A DNA stretch of 64,000 nucleotides from JAAYXE01 sp964391195 (GTDB lineage: Bacteria; Chloroflexota; Anaerolineae; Anaerolineales; UBA4823), in contig CAYMLG010000004.1 in assembly GCA_964391195.1 (NCBI GenBank), positions 100,619 through 164,618 of the forward strand. The letters are read 5' to 3'. Position numbers and translations under genes: made by a program. Numbering within the stretch: position 1 is the stretch's first letter; the number at the start of each line of letters is the position of its first letter. The notes under the pieces were generated by a model that saw nothing but the letters and a program-made list of their open reading frames with translations, made no database searches and was not told the origin of the DNA. Shown in pieces: positions 1-8,250 of this stretch.

Positions 1-771
1 GCTGAGCAGCCCGCCGGGGTTGCTGCGCAGATCGAGGATGATGCTCTCCGCCCCCGCCTCCTGGGCGGCGGACAGGGCTCGGTCGAGATCCTCGCTCACA
101 CCTTCGCTGAAGGCGCTGATCCGCACCTGGGCGATATCCGTCCCGGGGAGCATCTGCCAGGACACGTTTTCGATTTCGATCCGCGCCCGGGTAATGGTCA
201 GGGTGCGCAGTTCCCCGGACTCCGGGTCCATGAAGGTGATGGTCACCTCCGAACCGGCGGGGCCGGTAACCCGCTCCACCACTTCGTGGATGGTCAGCCC
301 GAGCACCTCCTCGCCATCGACGCTGACGATGATATCGCCCGGCATGACGCCCGCTGCTTTCGCCGGTGACCCGTCGATCGGAGCGACGACGGTGGGCTGG
401 CCGTCTTTCATCTCCAGGTACGCGCCAATGCCCTCGAACTCTCCCTGGGTCAGGTTGCGCTGTTCGGCCACCATCTCGGGCGATAAGAAGGTGGTGTGCC
501 CGGTGTCCCCCAGCGCCATCACCATCCCGCTGATCGCCCCATAGGTGAGGTCCTGGGGATCGAGGGCTGAACGGTCCACATAATTGCGGCGGATTACCGT
601 CCAGGCTTCGCGCATCAGATCGAAGTCGGGGGCGGTTTCGGTACTGCCTTCCCCATTGGGAAGGATGGCGGCCAGCCCGACATCGTTGAAGGCGAAGCCC
701 AGGGCAAAGCCGGCCGTAAACAGGATCAGCATCGCGAACAAAAGCGCGATCCAGCGAAAATTCGAGGTCAT
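1..771 (-). CDS. ctpA: Carboxyl-terminal processing protease (S41 family), C-terminus cut by window edge
   Basis: Periplasmic or cell-surface serine protease of the CtpA/Prc family, which trims or degrades exported proteins. The reading frame starts at 771 and runs off the left edge, so only about 257 N-terminal residues are present. Visible parts are one transmembrane or signal-anchor segment at about residues 5-25, a PDZ domain at about 85-165 (GVMPGDIIVSVDG, then the VTGPAGSEVTITF stretch), and the start of the S41 core with the hallmark LDLRSNPGG close to the edge. The catalytic Ser-Lys pair would lie outside the window. ATG 771 has a GGAG site seven bases upstream; the in-frame ATG at 783 lacks one. 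A perfect 7-bp hairpin (792-798/804-810) lies in its upstream region. It is divergent from the glycan cluster. Family assignment is secure; the exact substrate is unknown. Confidence 0.93.
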   Translation of the reverse strand, partial: MTSNFRWIALLFAMLILFTAGFALGFAFNDVGLAAILPNGEGSTETAPDFDLMREAWTVIRRNYVDRSALDPQDLTYGAISGMVMALGDTGHTTFLSPEMVAEQRNLTQGEFEGIGAYLEMKDGQPTVVAPIDGSPAKAAGVMPGDIIVSVDGEEVLGLTIHEVVERVTGPAGSEVTITFMDPESGELRTLTITRARIEIENVSWQMLPGTDIAQVRISAFSEGVSEDLDRALSAAQEAGAESIILDLRSNPGGLLS

Positions 772-1374
772 GAGTCGCTCCATATCTCAATCACAACCCT
801 GGTGGTTGTGGGCGCAGATTGCCAGTGGTATCTCACCCGAAGGTCTCCTCGGGCGCCAAATCCCCCTGTCCCTTATTGTACTAGAGTTTTTCGACCGGTT
901 TTCGGCCGGTTGCAGCGGCTAATGAGCCCAAAACGATCATTTATTTACAGCATTTAAAAAAACGTGTACACTTAATCTGCGCATTTTCAGGGCAGTTCCT
1001 AGTATTCAGTAGGGAAAACCCTACCGATCAGTAGGAACATTCCCCGTTGAAGTGGCAGAACTTCAACGTTATAGTAGAAGAAGCACACGGAGAAGTAAGC
1101 GATTTAAGGTGTACTTATGGCCTTATAGTTGATGCTTCTTCTCCTGGGCCGGATGATGGCTTCAGGGGCCGTCAGACACTCTCAATAGGATCTCTCTGGG
1201 GGAGAGCCGGTCGATGTTTTTTAGACGCCCAGTCGTCTTGCAAGGGTAACAATTTTTTCTTGAAGGTGTCATAAGCCGGGTAGTTTCGCGTTTAGAAGCG
1301 GAGCAGAGAGAGCCCACGGGGGGGATTCATCGTCTGCTGATGAACGAACAGGGTGGAAAAGGAGTTGATCAGCT
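772..1374. other. Divergent intergenic region with regulatory element and long leader
   Basis: This 603-base region separates the minus-strand protease from the plus-strand glycan operon. No convincing gene is present; a short plus-strand open frame at 1047-1274 has no domain and no Shine-Dalgarno site. For the protease there is a hairpin at 792-810 and a TACAAT -10-like box on the minus strand at 875-880 without a clear -35. For the plus strand it holds the tandem-dyad promoter at 1010-1074, leaving an untranslated leader of roughly 290 bases before the first gene. The leader contains several short GC-rich stems but no riboswitch class that I recognise. Confidence 0.7.
1010..1074 (+). promoter_or_regulatory. 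Tandem-dyad promoter, copy 1 (glycan operon 1)
   Basis: Dyad 1 is TAGGGAAAACCCTA (1010-1023) and dyad 2 is TAGGAACATTCCCC (1032-1045), with centres 22 bp apart. One base later comes a -35-like TTGAAG (1047-1052), a 16-bp spacer and TTATAG (1069-1074). With a start near 1081 the dyads would be centred near -42 and -64, the usual place for a class II activator dimer plus a second dimer. Copy 1 also has an 8-bp inverted repeat, GTTGAAGT/ACTTCAAC (1046-1067), overlapping the -35. The same arrangement recurs at 12142, 30668, 32347 and 33347. The sequence pattern is direct; the role is inferred. Confidence 0.8.
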
Positions 1375-2397
1375 ATGAATAAGCTCATTCACGTGATGGA
1401 AGGAGTACCAAAGCGGATCGCTGTGCTTCGGGCGCTGCAGTTGGGGGATATGATGTGCGCAGTCCCGGCATTCCGGGCGCTACGGGCTGCCTTTCCAGAC
1501 GCGGTGATCACCCTGGTGGGCCTCCCCTGGGCCCGGGGCTTTGTCAGGCGGTTCAACTTTTACCTGGATGATTTCATCGAGTTCCCCGGTTATCCGGGCC
1601 TCCCCGAGCGCACGCCTCAGATCGACCGCATCCCCGAGTTCCTGCGCGAGATGCAGTGGCTGGAATTCGACCTCGCCCTGCAGATGCAGGGTTCGGGTGA
1701 GATCAGCAACCCGCTGGTGGAGATGTTTGGCGCCCGCTGTTCCGCCGGTTATTACCTCCCAGGGCATATGCAGCCGAATGAGGAATTGTTTATGCCCTAC
1801 CCCGAGCACGAGCACGAGGTCTGGCGGCACCTGCGGCTGATGGAGTTCCTCGGGCTGCCCTTGCAGGGGGACGCGCTGGAGTTCCCCCTGTATCCTCAGG
1901 ACTGGGAAGCGCTGCAGGCCATCGGTGAGCAATACGGCCTGCAGGCGGGCAGCTACGCCTGCCTGCACGTGGGGGCGCGAGCGGAGAACCGCCGCTGGCC
2001 GGTGGAGCGCTTCGCGGCCGTGGGCGATGGCCTGGCCAGACGCGGCCTGCAGGTGGTGCTCACCGGGACCGAAGCGGAAGCCCCGCTGGCGCGAGCCGTG
2101 GAAGTGCGAATGAAAGCCGCGGCCATTAACCTGACCGGGCAGACCCGGCTGGGCGCCCTGGCGGCCCTGCTGTCGAACGCCCGGCTGCTGGTCTGCAACG
2201 ACACCGGGGTATCGCACCTGGCTGCGGCCCTGCTCACGCCCAGTGTGGTGCTTTTCTCGGCTTCGGAGCCGCACCGCTGGGCGCCCAAGAACCTTAACCT
2301 GAACCGGATTATCCCCTGGGCCGGGAACGCCGGTCCGGAAGCCGTGCTGGTCGAGGTGGACAACCTGCTCCATAAGGAGCCGAGCTATGCCGCCTGA
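1375..2397 (+). CDS. GT9 family glycosyltransferase (ADP-heptose:heptosyltransferase-like)
   Basis: Member of the GT9 (RfaF/WaaF, COG0859) family, which transfers heptose from ADP-heptose to a growing glycan at the cytoplasmic face of the membrane. The 340-residue product has the N-terminal ALQLGDMMCAVPAFRAL motif typical of the acceptor domain. The donor domain shows CLHVGARAENRRWPVERFAA (about 200-220) and the CNDTGVSHLAAAL signature (about 285). Unlike the other three GT9 proteins of the window it lacks the C-terminal cysteine cluster. ATG 1375 follows AAGGAG with a spacing of about ten bases. It is the first gene of the unit driven by the promoter at 1010 and overlaps the next gene by 11 bases. 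The sugar actually transferred cannot be read from sequence. Confidence 0.9.
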   Translation: MNKLIHVMEGVPKRIAVLRALQLGDMMCAVPAFRALRAAFPDAVITLVGLPWARGFVRRFNFYLDDFIEFPGYPGLPERTPQIDRIPEFLREMQWLEFDLALQMQGSGEISNPLVEMFGARCSAGYYLPGHMQPNEELFMPYPEHEHEVWRHLRLMEFLGLPLQGDALEFPLYPQDWEALQAIGEQYGLQAGSYACLHVGARAENRRWPVERFAAVGDGLARRGLQVVLTGTEAEAPLARAVEVRMKAAAINLTGQTRLGALAALLSNARLLVCNDTGVSHLAAALLTPSVVLFSASEPHRWAPKNLNLNRIIPWAGNAGPEAVLVEVDNLLHKEPSYAA

Positions 2398-3484
2398 GGG
2401 CATGGGACACGTACGCCGGGTGCTGGCCGTACGCCTGGACAATATCGGCGACGTGATCATGCTCGGCCCGGCGCTGCGGACCATCCGCCATAATCTGCCT
2501 GCCGCCCGCATCAGCCTGCTGGCTTCGCCCGCCGGAAGCCAGGTGGCGCCGCTGCTGCCCTGGGTGGATGAGGTCCTGCCGGTGCGTTCGCTGTGGCAGG
2601 ATGTGTCCGGGGCGCTTTCCTTCGACCCCGGCCGCGAGCAGGCCCTGATCGCCCGGTTGAGCCGAGGGGGTTACGAAGCGGCCTTCATCTTCACCAGCTT
2701 TTCTCAATCGCCTTACCCGCCGGCCTACGCCTGCTACCTGGCCGGGATTCCCATCCGGGCCGGCCAGTCGCGTGAGTTCGGGGGGCAGGTGCTTTCTCAC
2801 TGCTATCGGCCGGAGGGGGACGATCAGCACCAGGTCGATCGCAACCTGTCGCTGCTCAACAAAGCCGGATTTGAACTAAGTGGGACGCGCCTGGAGCTTG
2901 CTGTGCCTGAACGGGCCCGGCGTTCGGCCAGAGAAAAGCTGCGGGCCGCCGGGGTGGACCCGTACGCAGGGTTTATCGCCCTGGCGCCGGGGGCCAGCGC
3001 CGCCGCCCGCCGCTATGCCCCCCAGCGCTTTGCTGTGGCCGCTGCCGCGCTGGCCGAAGAGAGTCGTTTACCGGTGGTGATCATCGGCAGCGCGCGCGAG
3101 GCCGGGCACATCTCTCCGGCGCTGGCTGCTGCCCGGGGGGTGGTGTCGCTGGTGGGGCAGACCGATGTTTTGGAGTTCGCCGCTGTGATCGAACGGGCCC
3201 GGCTGCTGTTGGCCAACAACTCGGCTGCCCTGCACATCGCCGACGCCTTCGCCGTCCCTATGGTGATCCTCTACTCGGGGACGGAGTACGAAAGCCAGTG
3301 GCGGCCGCGACATTCTCAGGCGCAACTGCTGCGGGTGCCCACCACCTGTTCGCCCTGCTACCGGTTCGAATGTCCCTACAACCAGGAATGCCTGGATATC
3401 CCTCCGCAGACTGTCCTGCGGGCCGCCCTGGCAGCGTTGGAGGCGCGGGCCGGTCCGCTTCCCGCCCGGGTAGGAGTGCACTAG
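2387..3484 (+). CDS. GT9 family glycosyltransferase with C-terminal Cys cluster
   Basis: Second heptosyltransferase-like GT9 enzyme, 365 residues. It begins VLAVRLDNIGDVIMLGPALRTI, the acceptor-domain loop of the family, and continues with ALAPGASAAARRYAPQRFA and the NNSAALHIADAFAVP donor-site motif. Near the C-terminus it carries four cysteines (TTCSPCYRFECPYNQECL), a pattern shared by several GT9 proteins here and possibly metal-binding. The start lies inside the last codons of the preceding gene with AAGGAG at 2373-2378, so the two are translationally coupled. About 120 bases separate it from the next glycosyltransferase. Probable job: adding one sugar, likely a heptose, to a surface glycan. 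Confidence 0.9.
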   Translation: MPPEGMGHVRRVLAVRLDNIGDVIMLGPALRTIRHNLPAARISLLASPAGSQVAPLLPWVDEVLPVRSLWQDVSGALSFDPGREQALIARLSRGGYEAAFIFTSFSQSPYPPAYACYLAGIPIRAGQSREFGGQVLSHCYRPEGDDQHQVDRNLSLLNKAGFELSGTRLELAVPERARRSAREKLRAAGVDPYAGFIALAPGASAAARRYAPQRFAVAAAALAEESRLPVVIIGSAREAGHISPALAAARGVVSLVGQTDVLEFAAVIERARLLLANNSAALHIADAFAVPMVILYSGTEYESQWRPRHSQAQLLRVPTTCSPCYRFECPYNQECLDIPPQTVLRAALAALEARAGPLPARVGVH

Positions 3485-3603
3485 AGCTGTGCCGGAAGGC
3501 TATGCCCGATGGCTATGCCGGAAGGCTAAGCCTTAGGGCCCTTTACCCGCCAGGCGGGTTATCGTTTACTGGTATTGATTTTATTGGTGTAAAAAGGTAT
3601 AGA

Positions 3604-4596
3604 ATGACTGTTCACAGCCAGACGTCTCCGGGGGCGAGCCGCCATCCGAAGCGTCGTTTAAAAATACTGACCTGGCACGTCCACGGGAATTATCTCTATT
3701 ATCTCGCCCAAGCTCCGCACGAATTCTACCTGCCGGTGAAACCGGGCCGTCCGGAGGGCTATGGCGGGCGATCGGGGGGGCTTCCCTGGCCGGATAACCT
3801 CCACGATGTCCCCGCCGAAGAAGTCCGGGGGCTGGACCTCGACCTCATCCTCTTTCAATCCCATAAAAATTATCTTCACGACCAGCACGAGATCTGTTCG
3901 CCGGAACAGCAGCGGCTGCCGCGCATTTACCTGGAGCACGATCCGCCGCGCGAGCACCCCACCGATACCCGCCACCCGGTCGATGACCCAAACGTTCTGC
4001 TGGTGCATGTGACCCATTTCAACGACTTGATGTGGGACAGCAACCGCACGCCCACCCGGGTGATCGAGCATGGAGTGATCGTCCCGCAGGGGGTGCGCTA
4101 TACCGGCGAGTTGGAACGCGGGATCGTGGTCGTCAACGGGTTGAAGAAACGGGGCCGGCGCCTGGGAGCCGATGTGTTCGAAAAAGTCCGCCTGCAAATC
4201 CCCCTCGATCTGGCCGGCATGCAGTCCGAAGACCTGGATGGCCTGGGGGAAGTGCCGCACGCCGGGCTGCCCGCGTTCGAGGCCCGCTACCGGTTCTTCT
4301 TCAACCCCATTCGCTACACCAGCCTGGGCCTGGCCGTGTGCGAGGCGATGATGCTGGGCATGCCCATCCTCGGGCTGGCGACCACGGAGATGGTCTCGGT
4401 GGTTGAGAACGGGGTCTCGGGGTATGTGAGCACGGACGTAGATGCGGTGATCGACTGCATGCGCCACCTGCTATCCGACCCGGGGGAAGCGCGCCGGTTG
4501 GGAGAAGGAGCCCGCCGCGTGGCGGAAGAGCGGTTCAATATCCACCGCTTTGCAGCCGGCTGGAATGATGCTTTCGCGCTTGTGAGTGGCATGTAG
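3604..4596 (+). CDS. Glycosyltransferase, GT-B fold (GT4-like)
   Basis: A 330-residue glycosyltransferase related to GT4/GT1 enzymes. The N-terminal half (KILTWHVHGNYLYYLAQ) resembles proteins that read a sugar donor in a two-Rossmann GT-B fold. The C-terminal half has the donor-site helix SLGLAVCEAMMLGMPILGLA. The first glutamate of the usual E-x7-E pair is replaced, since the stretch reads YTSLGLAVCE, so catalysis or donor choice may differ. The same frame is open upstream to 3298, inside the previous gene, but ATG 3604 is the first start outside it and has AAGG close by. A TTGATT-17-TATAGA promoter look-alike ends right at this ATG; if used, the transcript would start inside the codons, so I treat it as chance. 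Donor and acceptor are unknown. Confidence 0.82.
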   Translation: MTVHSQTSPGASRHPKRRLKILTWHVHGNYLYYLAQAPHEFYLPVKPGRPEGYGGRSGGLPWPDNLHDVPAEEVRGLDLDLILFQSHKNYLHDQHEICSPEQQRLPRIYLEHDPPREHPTDTRHPVDDPNVLLVHVTHFNDLMWDSNRTPTRVIEHGVIVPQGVRYTGELERGIVVVNGLKKRGRRLGADVFEKVRLQIPLDLAGMQSEDLDGLGEVPHAGLPAFEARYRFFFNPIRYTSLGLAVCEAMMLGMPILGLATTEMVSVVENGVSGYVSTDVDAVIDCMRHLLSDPGEARRLGEGARRVAEERFNIHRFAAGWNDAFALVSGM

Positions 4597-4634
4597 CTGG
4601 CGGCCGGTGAAAGCGTGAACGGAGAAAAGAAAGT

Positions 4635-6635
4635 ATGACGAAAAGGATTGCACTCATCAGCGAGCACGCCTCCCCGCTGGCCCATCTTGGCGGCGTTGAC
4701 AGCGGTGGCCAGAATGTCTACGTGGCCCAGGTAGCGCGCCATCTGGCCCGGCAGGGGCACGAAGTGGATGTGTTCACTCGAAAAGACAGCGAAAGCCTGG
4801 CAGATATTCTGCTCTGGGAGGACCGGGTCCGCATCATCCATGTCCCCGCCGGGCCGGCCGGGTACGTCCGCAAAGAGGAACTGCTTCCCCACATGGGGCC
4901 CTTCACCGATTTCATCGTCGAGTTCATCCGCCGCCAGGACAGGCCCTACGATCTGATCCATGCCAACTTCTGGATGTCCGGGTTGGTCGCCGCCGGGGTC
5001 AAGCGCCTCCTGGGCATCCCGTTTGTGATCACCTTCCACGCCCTGGGGCGCGTGCGGAGGCTGCACCAGGGGAAAGACGACGGTTTCCCCGATGTGCGCT
5101 TCGCCATCGAAGACCAGATCGTGGCCGAAGCGGACAGGATCATCGCCGAATGTCCCCAGGACCGGCAGGACCTGATGCGCCTGTACCGGGCCCGGCCTGA
5201 AAAGATCGAAGTGATCCCCTGCGGCTTCGATCCGGGGGAGATCCATCCGGTGGACAGGGCGGAAGCCCGCCGCCGCCTGGGGTTGGCCGAGGACGAATGG
5301 GTGGTGCTCCAACTGGGGCGCATGGTGCCCCGCAAGGGCGTGGACAATGTGCTGCGGGGTTTCGCCCGCCTGGTTTGCGAGCACAAAGTCCCGGCCCGGC
5401 TGCTGGTTGTGGGCGGCGAAGCTGAGGACCCAGACCCCGAGCGGACCCCGGAGATCGGCCGGCTGCAGGCGATCGCCGAGGAAGAGGGCATTTCCGGCCG
5501 GGTGACCTTCACCGGGCAGCGCAGCCGGGAGGCGATCAAGTACTACTTCAGCGCCGCCGATGTGTTCGTCTCTACCCCCTGGTACGAGCCATTCGGCATC
5601 ACCCCGGTGGAGGCGATGGCCTGCGCTACCCCGGTGGTCGGGTCGAACGTCGGCGGGATCAAGTACACCGTCCAGGAGGGGGAGACCGGTTTCCTGGTGC
5701 CTCCGAATAACCCGCTCGCCCTGGGAGACCGGTTGGCGCATTTGTTCTCCCATCCTGATGAGCTCCGGCGCATGAGCCAGAGGGCGCTGGAAAGAGCCAA
5801 CCGCCTGTTCACCTGGAAGCGAGTCGCCCGCCAGATCGCCGGCCTGTATGAAGACGTGCTGGAGGAGGAGGCCGCCCTGCAAACCCGCCCCGCGACTAAC
5901 GGGCATGCTGCTCGCCAGGCCGCCGGGCTCCAGCCGCCGCCCTCGTTCGTCGAGCCGGTGGATATCCTCGACCGGATCGACCTCATCGCCCAGAACTTCG
6001 AGAGCGCCCGGGACGTGCTGCAAAAGTCCCAGGAGGTGCTTGGGCCTTCGATCCTGGCCGTGGCTGACGCGATGATCTCCACCCTGGAACGGGGCGGGCG
6101 GGTGATGGTCGCCGGGAACGGGGGCAGCGCGGCGGATGGCGCGCATTTCGCCGCAGAGCTGGTGGGCCGTTTCGTCTACCCCGACCGCAAGGGGCTGCCG
6201 GTGATGGCCCTCACCGCCGACACGGCCTTCCTCACCGCCTGGGCCAACGATGTGGGCTACGAGCAGGTGTTCGCCCGCCAGGTGCAGGCTTTCGGGCGGC
6301 CCGGAGACTTGCTGTTCGGGATCAGCACCAGCGGTAGATCGGATAACCTGGTGCAGGCCTTCGAGACCGCAGCCCTGATGGGGATTACCTGCGCCGCCCT
6401 GCTCGGGGGCGATGGCGGCGAAATGGAACCCCTGGCCGACCTGGCCATCCTGGTGCCCTCCGTCAACGTGCAGCGCATTCAAGAAGTCCACACCCTGGTG
6501 CTGCACACCCTGGCGGAGCTGGTCGAACAGCACTTCGTTGCCTCGCCACCCTATCTGGGCGCTGTCGCTGCCCGGGGCCGGGGTTCCTGGGACCTGCAGT
6601 CTGCCATGCCGGTCGAAATGAAAGGGACGGACTGA
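4635..6635 (+). CDS. Fusion: GT4 glycosyltransferase + sedoheptulose-7-phosphate isomerase (GmhA)
   Basis: A 666-residue two-enzyme fusion. Residues 1-415 form a GT4 glycosyltransferase of the sucrose-phosphate-synthase/MshA type, with the GGVDSGGQNVYVAQ donor loop at about 19-32 and the E-x7-E motif in WYEPFGITPVEAMAC at about 317. After a linker, residues 440-640 form a SIS domain matching GmhA, the isomerase turning sedoheptulose 7-phosphate into heptose 7-phosphate: VMVAGNGGSAADGAHFAAEL, then FGISTSGRSDNLVQA, then VQRIQEVHTLVLH with the family's conserved Glu and His. GmhA normally stands alone at about 190 residues. It is followed by gmhB and hldE, so the isomerase half fits the first step of the ADP-heptose pathway. 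Linking it to a transferase suggests coordinated supply and use. Both halves look intact. Confidence 0.9.
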   Translation: MTKRIALISEHASPLAHLGGVDSGGQNVYVAQVARHLARQGHEVDVFTRKDSESLADILLWEDRVRIIHVPAGPAGYVRKEELLPHMGPFTDFIVEFIRRQDRPYDLIHANFWMSGLVAAGVKRLLGIPFVITFHALGRVRRLHQGKDDGFPDVRFAIEDQIVAEADRIIAECPQDRQDLMRLYRARPEKIEVIPCGFDPGEIHPVDRAEARRRLGLAEDEWVVLQLGRMVPRKGVDNVLRGFARLVCEHKVPARLLVVGGEAEDPDPERTPEIGRLQAIAEEEGISGRVTFTGQRSREAIKYYFSAADVFVSTPWYEPFGITPVEAMACATPVVGSNVGGIKYTVQEGETGFLVPPNNPLALGDRLAHLFSHPDELRRMSQRALERANRLFTWKRVARQIAGLYEDVLEEEAALQTRPATNGHAARQAAGLQPPPSFVEPVDILDRIDLIAQNFESARDVLQKSQEVLGPSILAVADAMISTLERGGRVMVAGNGGSAADGAHFAAELVGRFVYPDRKGLPVMALTADTAFLTAWANDVGYEQVFARQVQAFGRPGDLLFGISTSGRSDNLVQAFETAALMGITCAALLGGDGGEMEPLADLAILVPSVNVQRIQEVHTLVLHTLAELVEQHFVASPPYLGAVAARGRGSWDLQSAMPVEMKGTD

Positions 6636-6721
6636 GCCTGCACACCGATTAGCTTCACGCGTGGGCGGCCGGCGCAACCCGCCGGGGCCGCTCACCGATT
6701 CCACACTGCAAGGATGGATAG

Positions 6722-7447
6722 ATGATCGAGATCAAGGACAGAGTGATTTTAGTGACCGGGGGGGCGCGGGGGCTGGGCGCGGAGATATGCCGGGACCTGT
6801 GCGAAGCCGGGGCGGTGGTCATCCCCGCCGACATCCGCCCGGATCTGCTGCGCGACACCGCCAGACAACTGTCGGCGAATGGGCGGCAGGTGAAGCCGGT
6901 TGAGATGGACGTCTGTGATGAGAAGCAGGTCGAAGGGGTGATCCGCCAGGTCCTGGACGAGTACGGCCGGTTGGATGTGCTGGTGAACAACGCCGGCACC
7001 GACAAGACGCTTTCGGTTGAAGAGTTGGCGGTCTCCGACTGGGACCGGGTGCTTGGGGTCAATCTGCGCGGGCCGTTCCTCACCTCGAAGTTCGCCTTCC
7101 CCATCATGCGCCGGCAGGGGGAAGGGGCGATCATCAACATCGTCTCCACCGCGGCCAGGCGAGCCTGGCCCAATGCGGCGGCTTATCACGCCAGCAAATG
7201 GGGGCTGCTCGGTTTCACCCATGCCCTGCACACCGAAGGCCGGCTCCACAATATCAAGGTGACGGCGGTCATCGCCGGTGGGATGCGCACCCCGTTCCTG
7301 TTGGAGCGCTTCCCGGATATCGATCTGGACACTTTACAAGACCCGGCGAATGTAGCCAGGACGGTGCGTTTCGTGCTGCAGCAGCCGGTTGAAACTGTGA
7401 TTCCTGAAATTATGGTTCTCCCCATGCGGGAGACCTCCTGGCCATAA
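6722..7447 (+). CDS. Short-chain dehydrogenase/reductase (classical SDR)
   Basis: Classical NAD(P)-dependent SDR of 241 residues. It shows the cofactor glycine motif TGGARGLG (about 12-19), VNNAG (about 88-92), the catalytic serine region NIVSTAARR and the Y-x3-K pair in AAYHASKWG. It sits between the GT-GmhA fusion and gmhB in one direction, which suggests a sugar or nucleotide-sugar oxidation, reduction or epimerisation in the heptose-glycan pathway. It is not the extended-SDR epimerase HldD: it is too short and lacks that family's C-terminal domain. ATG 6722 has AAGGA upstream. Substrate unknown. Confidence 0.85.
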   Translation: MIEIKDRVILVTGGARGLGAEICRDLCEAGAVVIPADIRPDLLRDTARQLSANGRQVKPVEMDVCDEKQVEGVIRQVLDEYGRLDVLVNNAGTDKTLSVEELAVSDWDRVLGVNLRGPFLTSKFAFPIMRRQGEGAIINIVSTAARRAWPNAAAYHASKWGLLGFTHALHTEGRLHNIKVTAVIAGGMRTPFLLERFPDIDLDTLQDPANVARTVRFVLQQPVETVIPEIMVLPMRETSWP

Positions 7448-7501
7448 GCGGGCCGGGCGACGAAGATACCATTCCGATGGGGGTATTTCAAGGAGGTAAC
7501 A

Positions 7502-8152
7502 ATGTATCACCGAGCAGTTTTCCTGGATAAGGATGGGACGATCATCGAAAACGTCCCCTACAACGTGGACGTGGACAAAATCCGCTTCAACCCCGGCGTG
7601 TTGGAGGGCGTGCGGCAGTTACACGAGGCCGGTTATAAGCTGTTTATCGTCACCAATCAAGCCGGAGCGGCCCATGGGCGTTTCCGCGAGGAGGCCCTGG
7701 CCCCGGTGTTCGACTACATCCGGGGGGCGATGGAAGCGGCCGGCGCGCCCCTGAGCGGCTATTACTACTGCCCGCACCATCCCGATGGCCAGGTGCGGGC
7801 CTACGCTCAACGCTGCTTCTGCCGCAAGCCCAACCCCGGGCTGCTGTTCCAGGCCGCGCGGGAGCACGATCTGAACCTGGCAGGCTCCTGGCTGATCGGC
7901 GATATCCTAAACGACATCGAAGCGGGGCGGCGGGTGGACTGCCGCACGGTGTTGATCGACAACGGGAACGAAACCGAGTGGGAGCTTTCCACGCTCCGCC
8001 GCCCGCATTACACCGTGCCCGATTTCGCCGGGGCGGTCCAGGCCATCCTACTGGCCGGCCGGGCGGAGCAGGCCGCCGGAGAGCTGTTCGGGAAGGACCT
8101 GGCTGCCAGTTCCACCGGGCGAAATGTGACTCGCCGGCCGTTGAGTGTTTGA
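7502..8152 (+). CDS. gmhB: D-glycero-D-manno-heptose-1,7-bisphosphate phosphatase
   Basis: HAD-family phosphatase of 216 residues matching GmhB, which removes the C7 phosphate of heptose 1,7-bisphosphate in the ADP-heptose pathway. The nucleophile loop is FLDKDGTIIE (Asp9 and Asp11), followed by FIVTNQAGAA. The GmhB-specific zinc loop is present as CPHHPDG followed by CFCRKPNPG, with two further catalytic aspartates in GDILNDIEAG. It lies 98 bases upstream of hldE. ATG 7502 has a near-perfect AAGGAGGT site. The C-terminus is about 25 residues longer than in typical GmhB and has no recognisable feature. A histidinol-phosphatase relative is the only serious alternative; context favours GmhB. 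Confidence 0.9.
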   Translation: MYHRAVFLDKDGTIIENVPYNVDVDKIRFNPGVLEGVRQLHEAGYKLFIVTNQAGAAHGRFREEALAPVFDYIRGAMEAAGAPLSGYYYCPHHPDGQVRAYAQRCFCRKPNPGLLFQAAREHDLNLAGSWLIGDILNDIEAGRRVDCRTVLIDNGNETEWELSTLRRPHYTVPDFAGAVQAILLAGRAEQAAGELFGKDLAASSTGRNVTRRPLSV

Positions 8153-8250
8153 ACCCCGCCAGGGGACGTGTCAGGGGGAAACGAATCCGGTCTCCGCGCC
8201 CACCTCGCCGCCAGACCGGTCTGAGGAAAATTAAGCCTGTAAAGGTATGT

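Noticed and set aside
1047..1274. A 75-codon frame in the leader of glycan operon 1
   Set aside because: It begins in the promoter's -35 region, before the predicted transcription start, and has no domain.
3575..3603. TTGATT-17-TATAGA promoter before the GT at 3604
   Set aside because: The implied start would fall inside the coding sequence, and no later start codon is available before the conserved region.
4314..6704. Long minus-strand open frame opposite the GT4-GmhA fusion
   Set aside because: Its translation is rich in His, Gln, Gly and Pro without any domain, a shadow of high-GC codon use on the plus strand. The plus-strand product has clear GT and SIS motifs.
6722..7447. The SDR as the missing HldD epimerase
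   Set aside because: It has the classical short SDR length and Y-x3-K layout but not the extended-SDR substrate domain of HldD.
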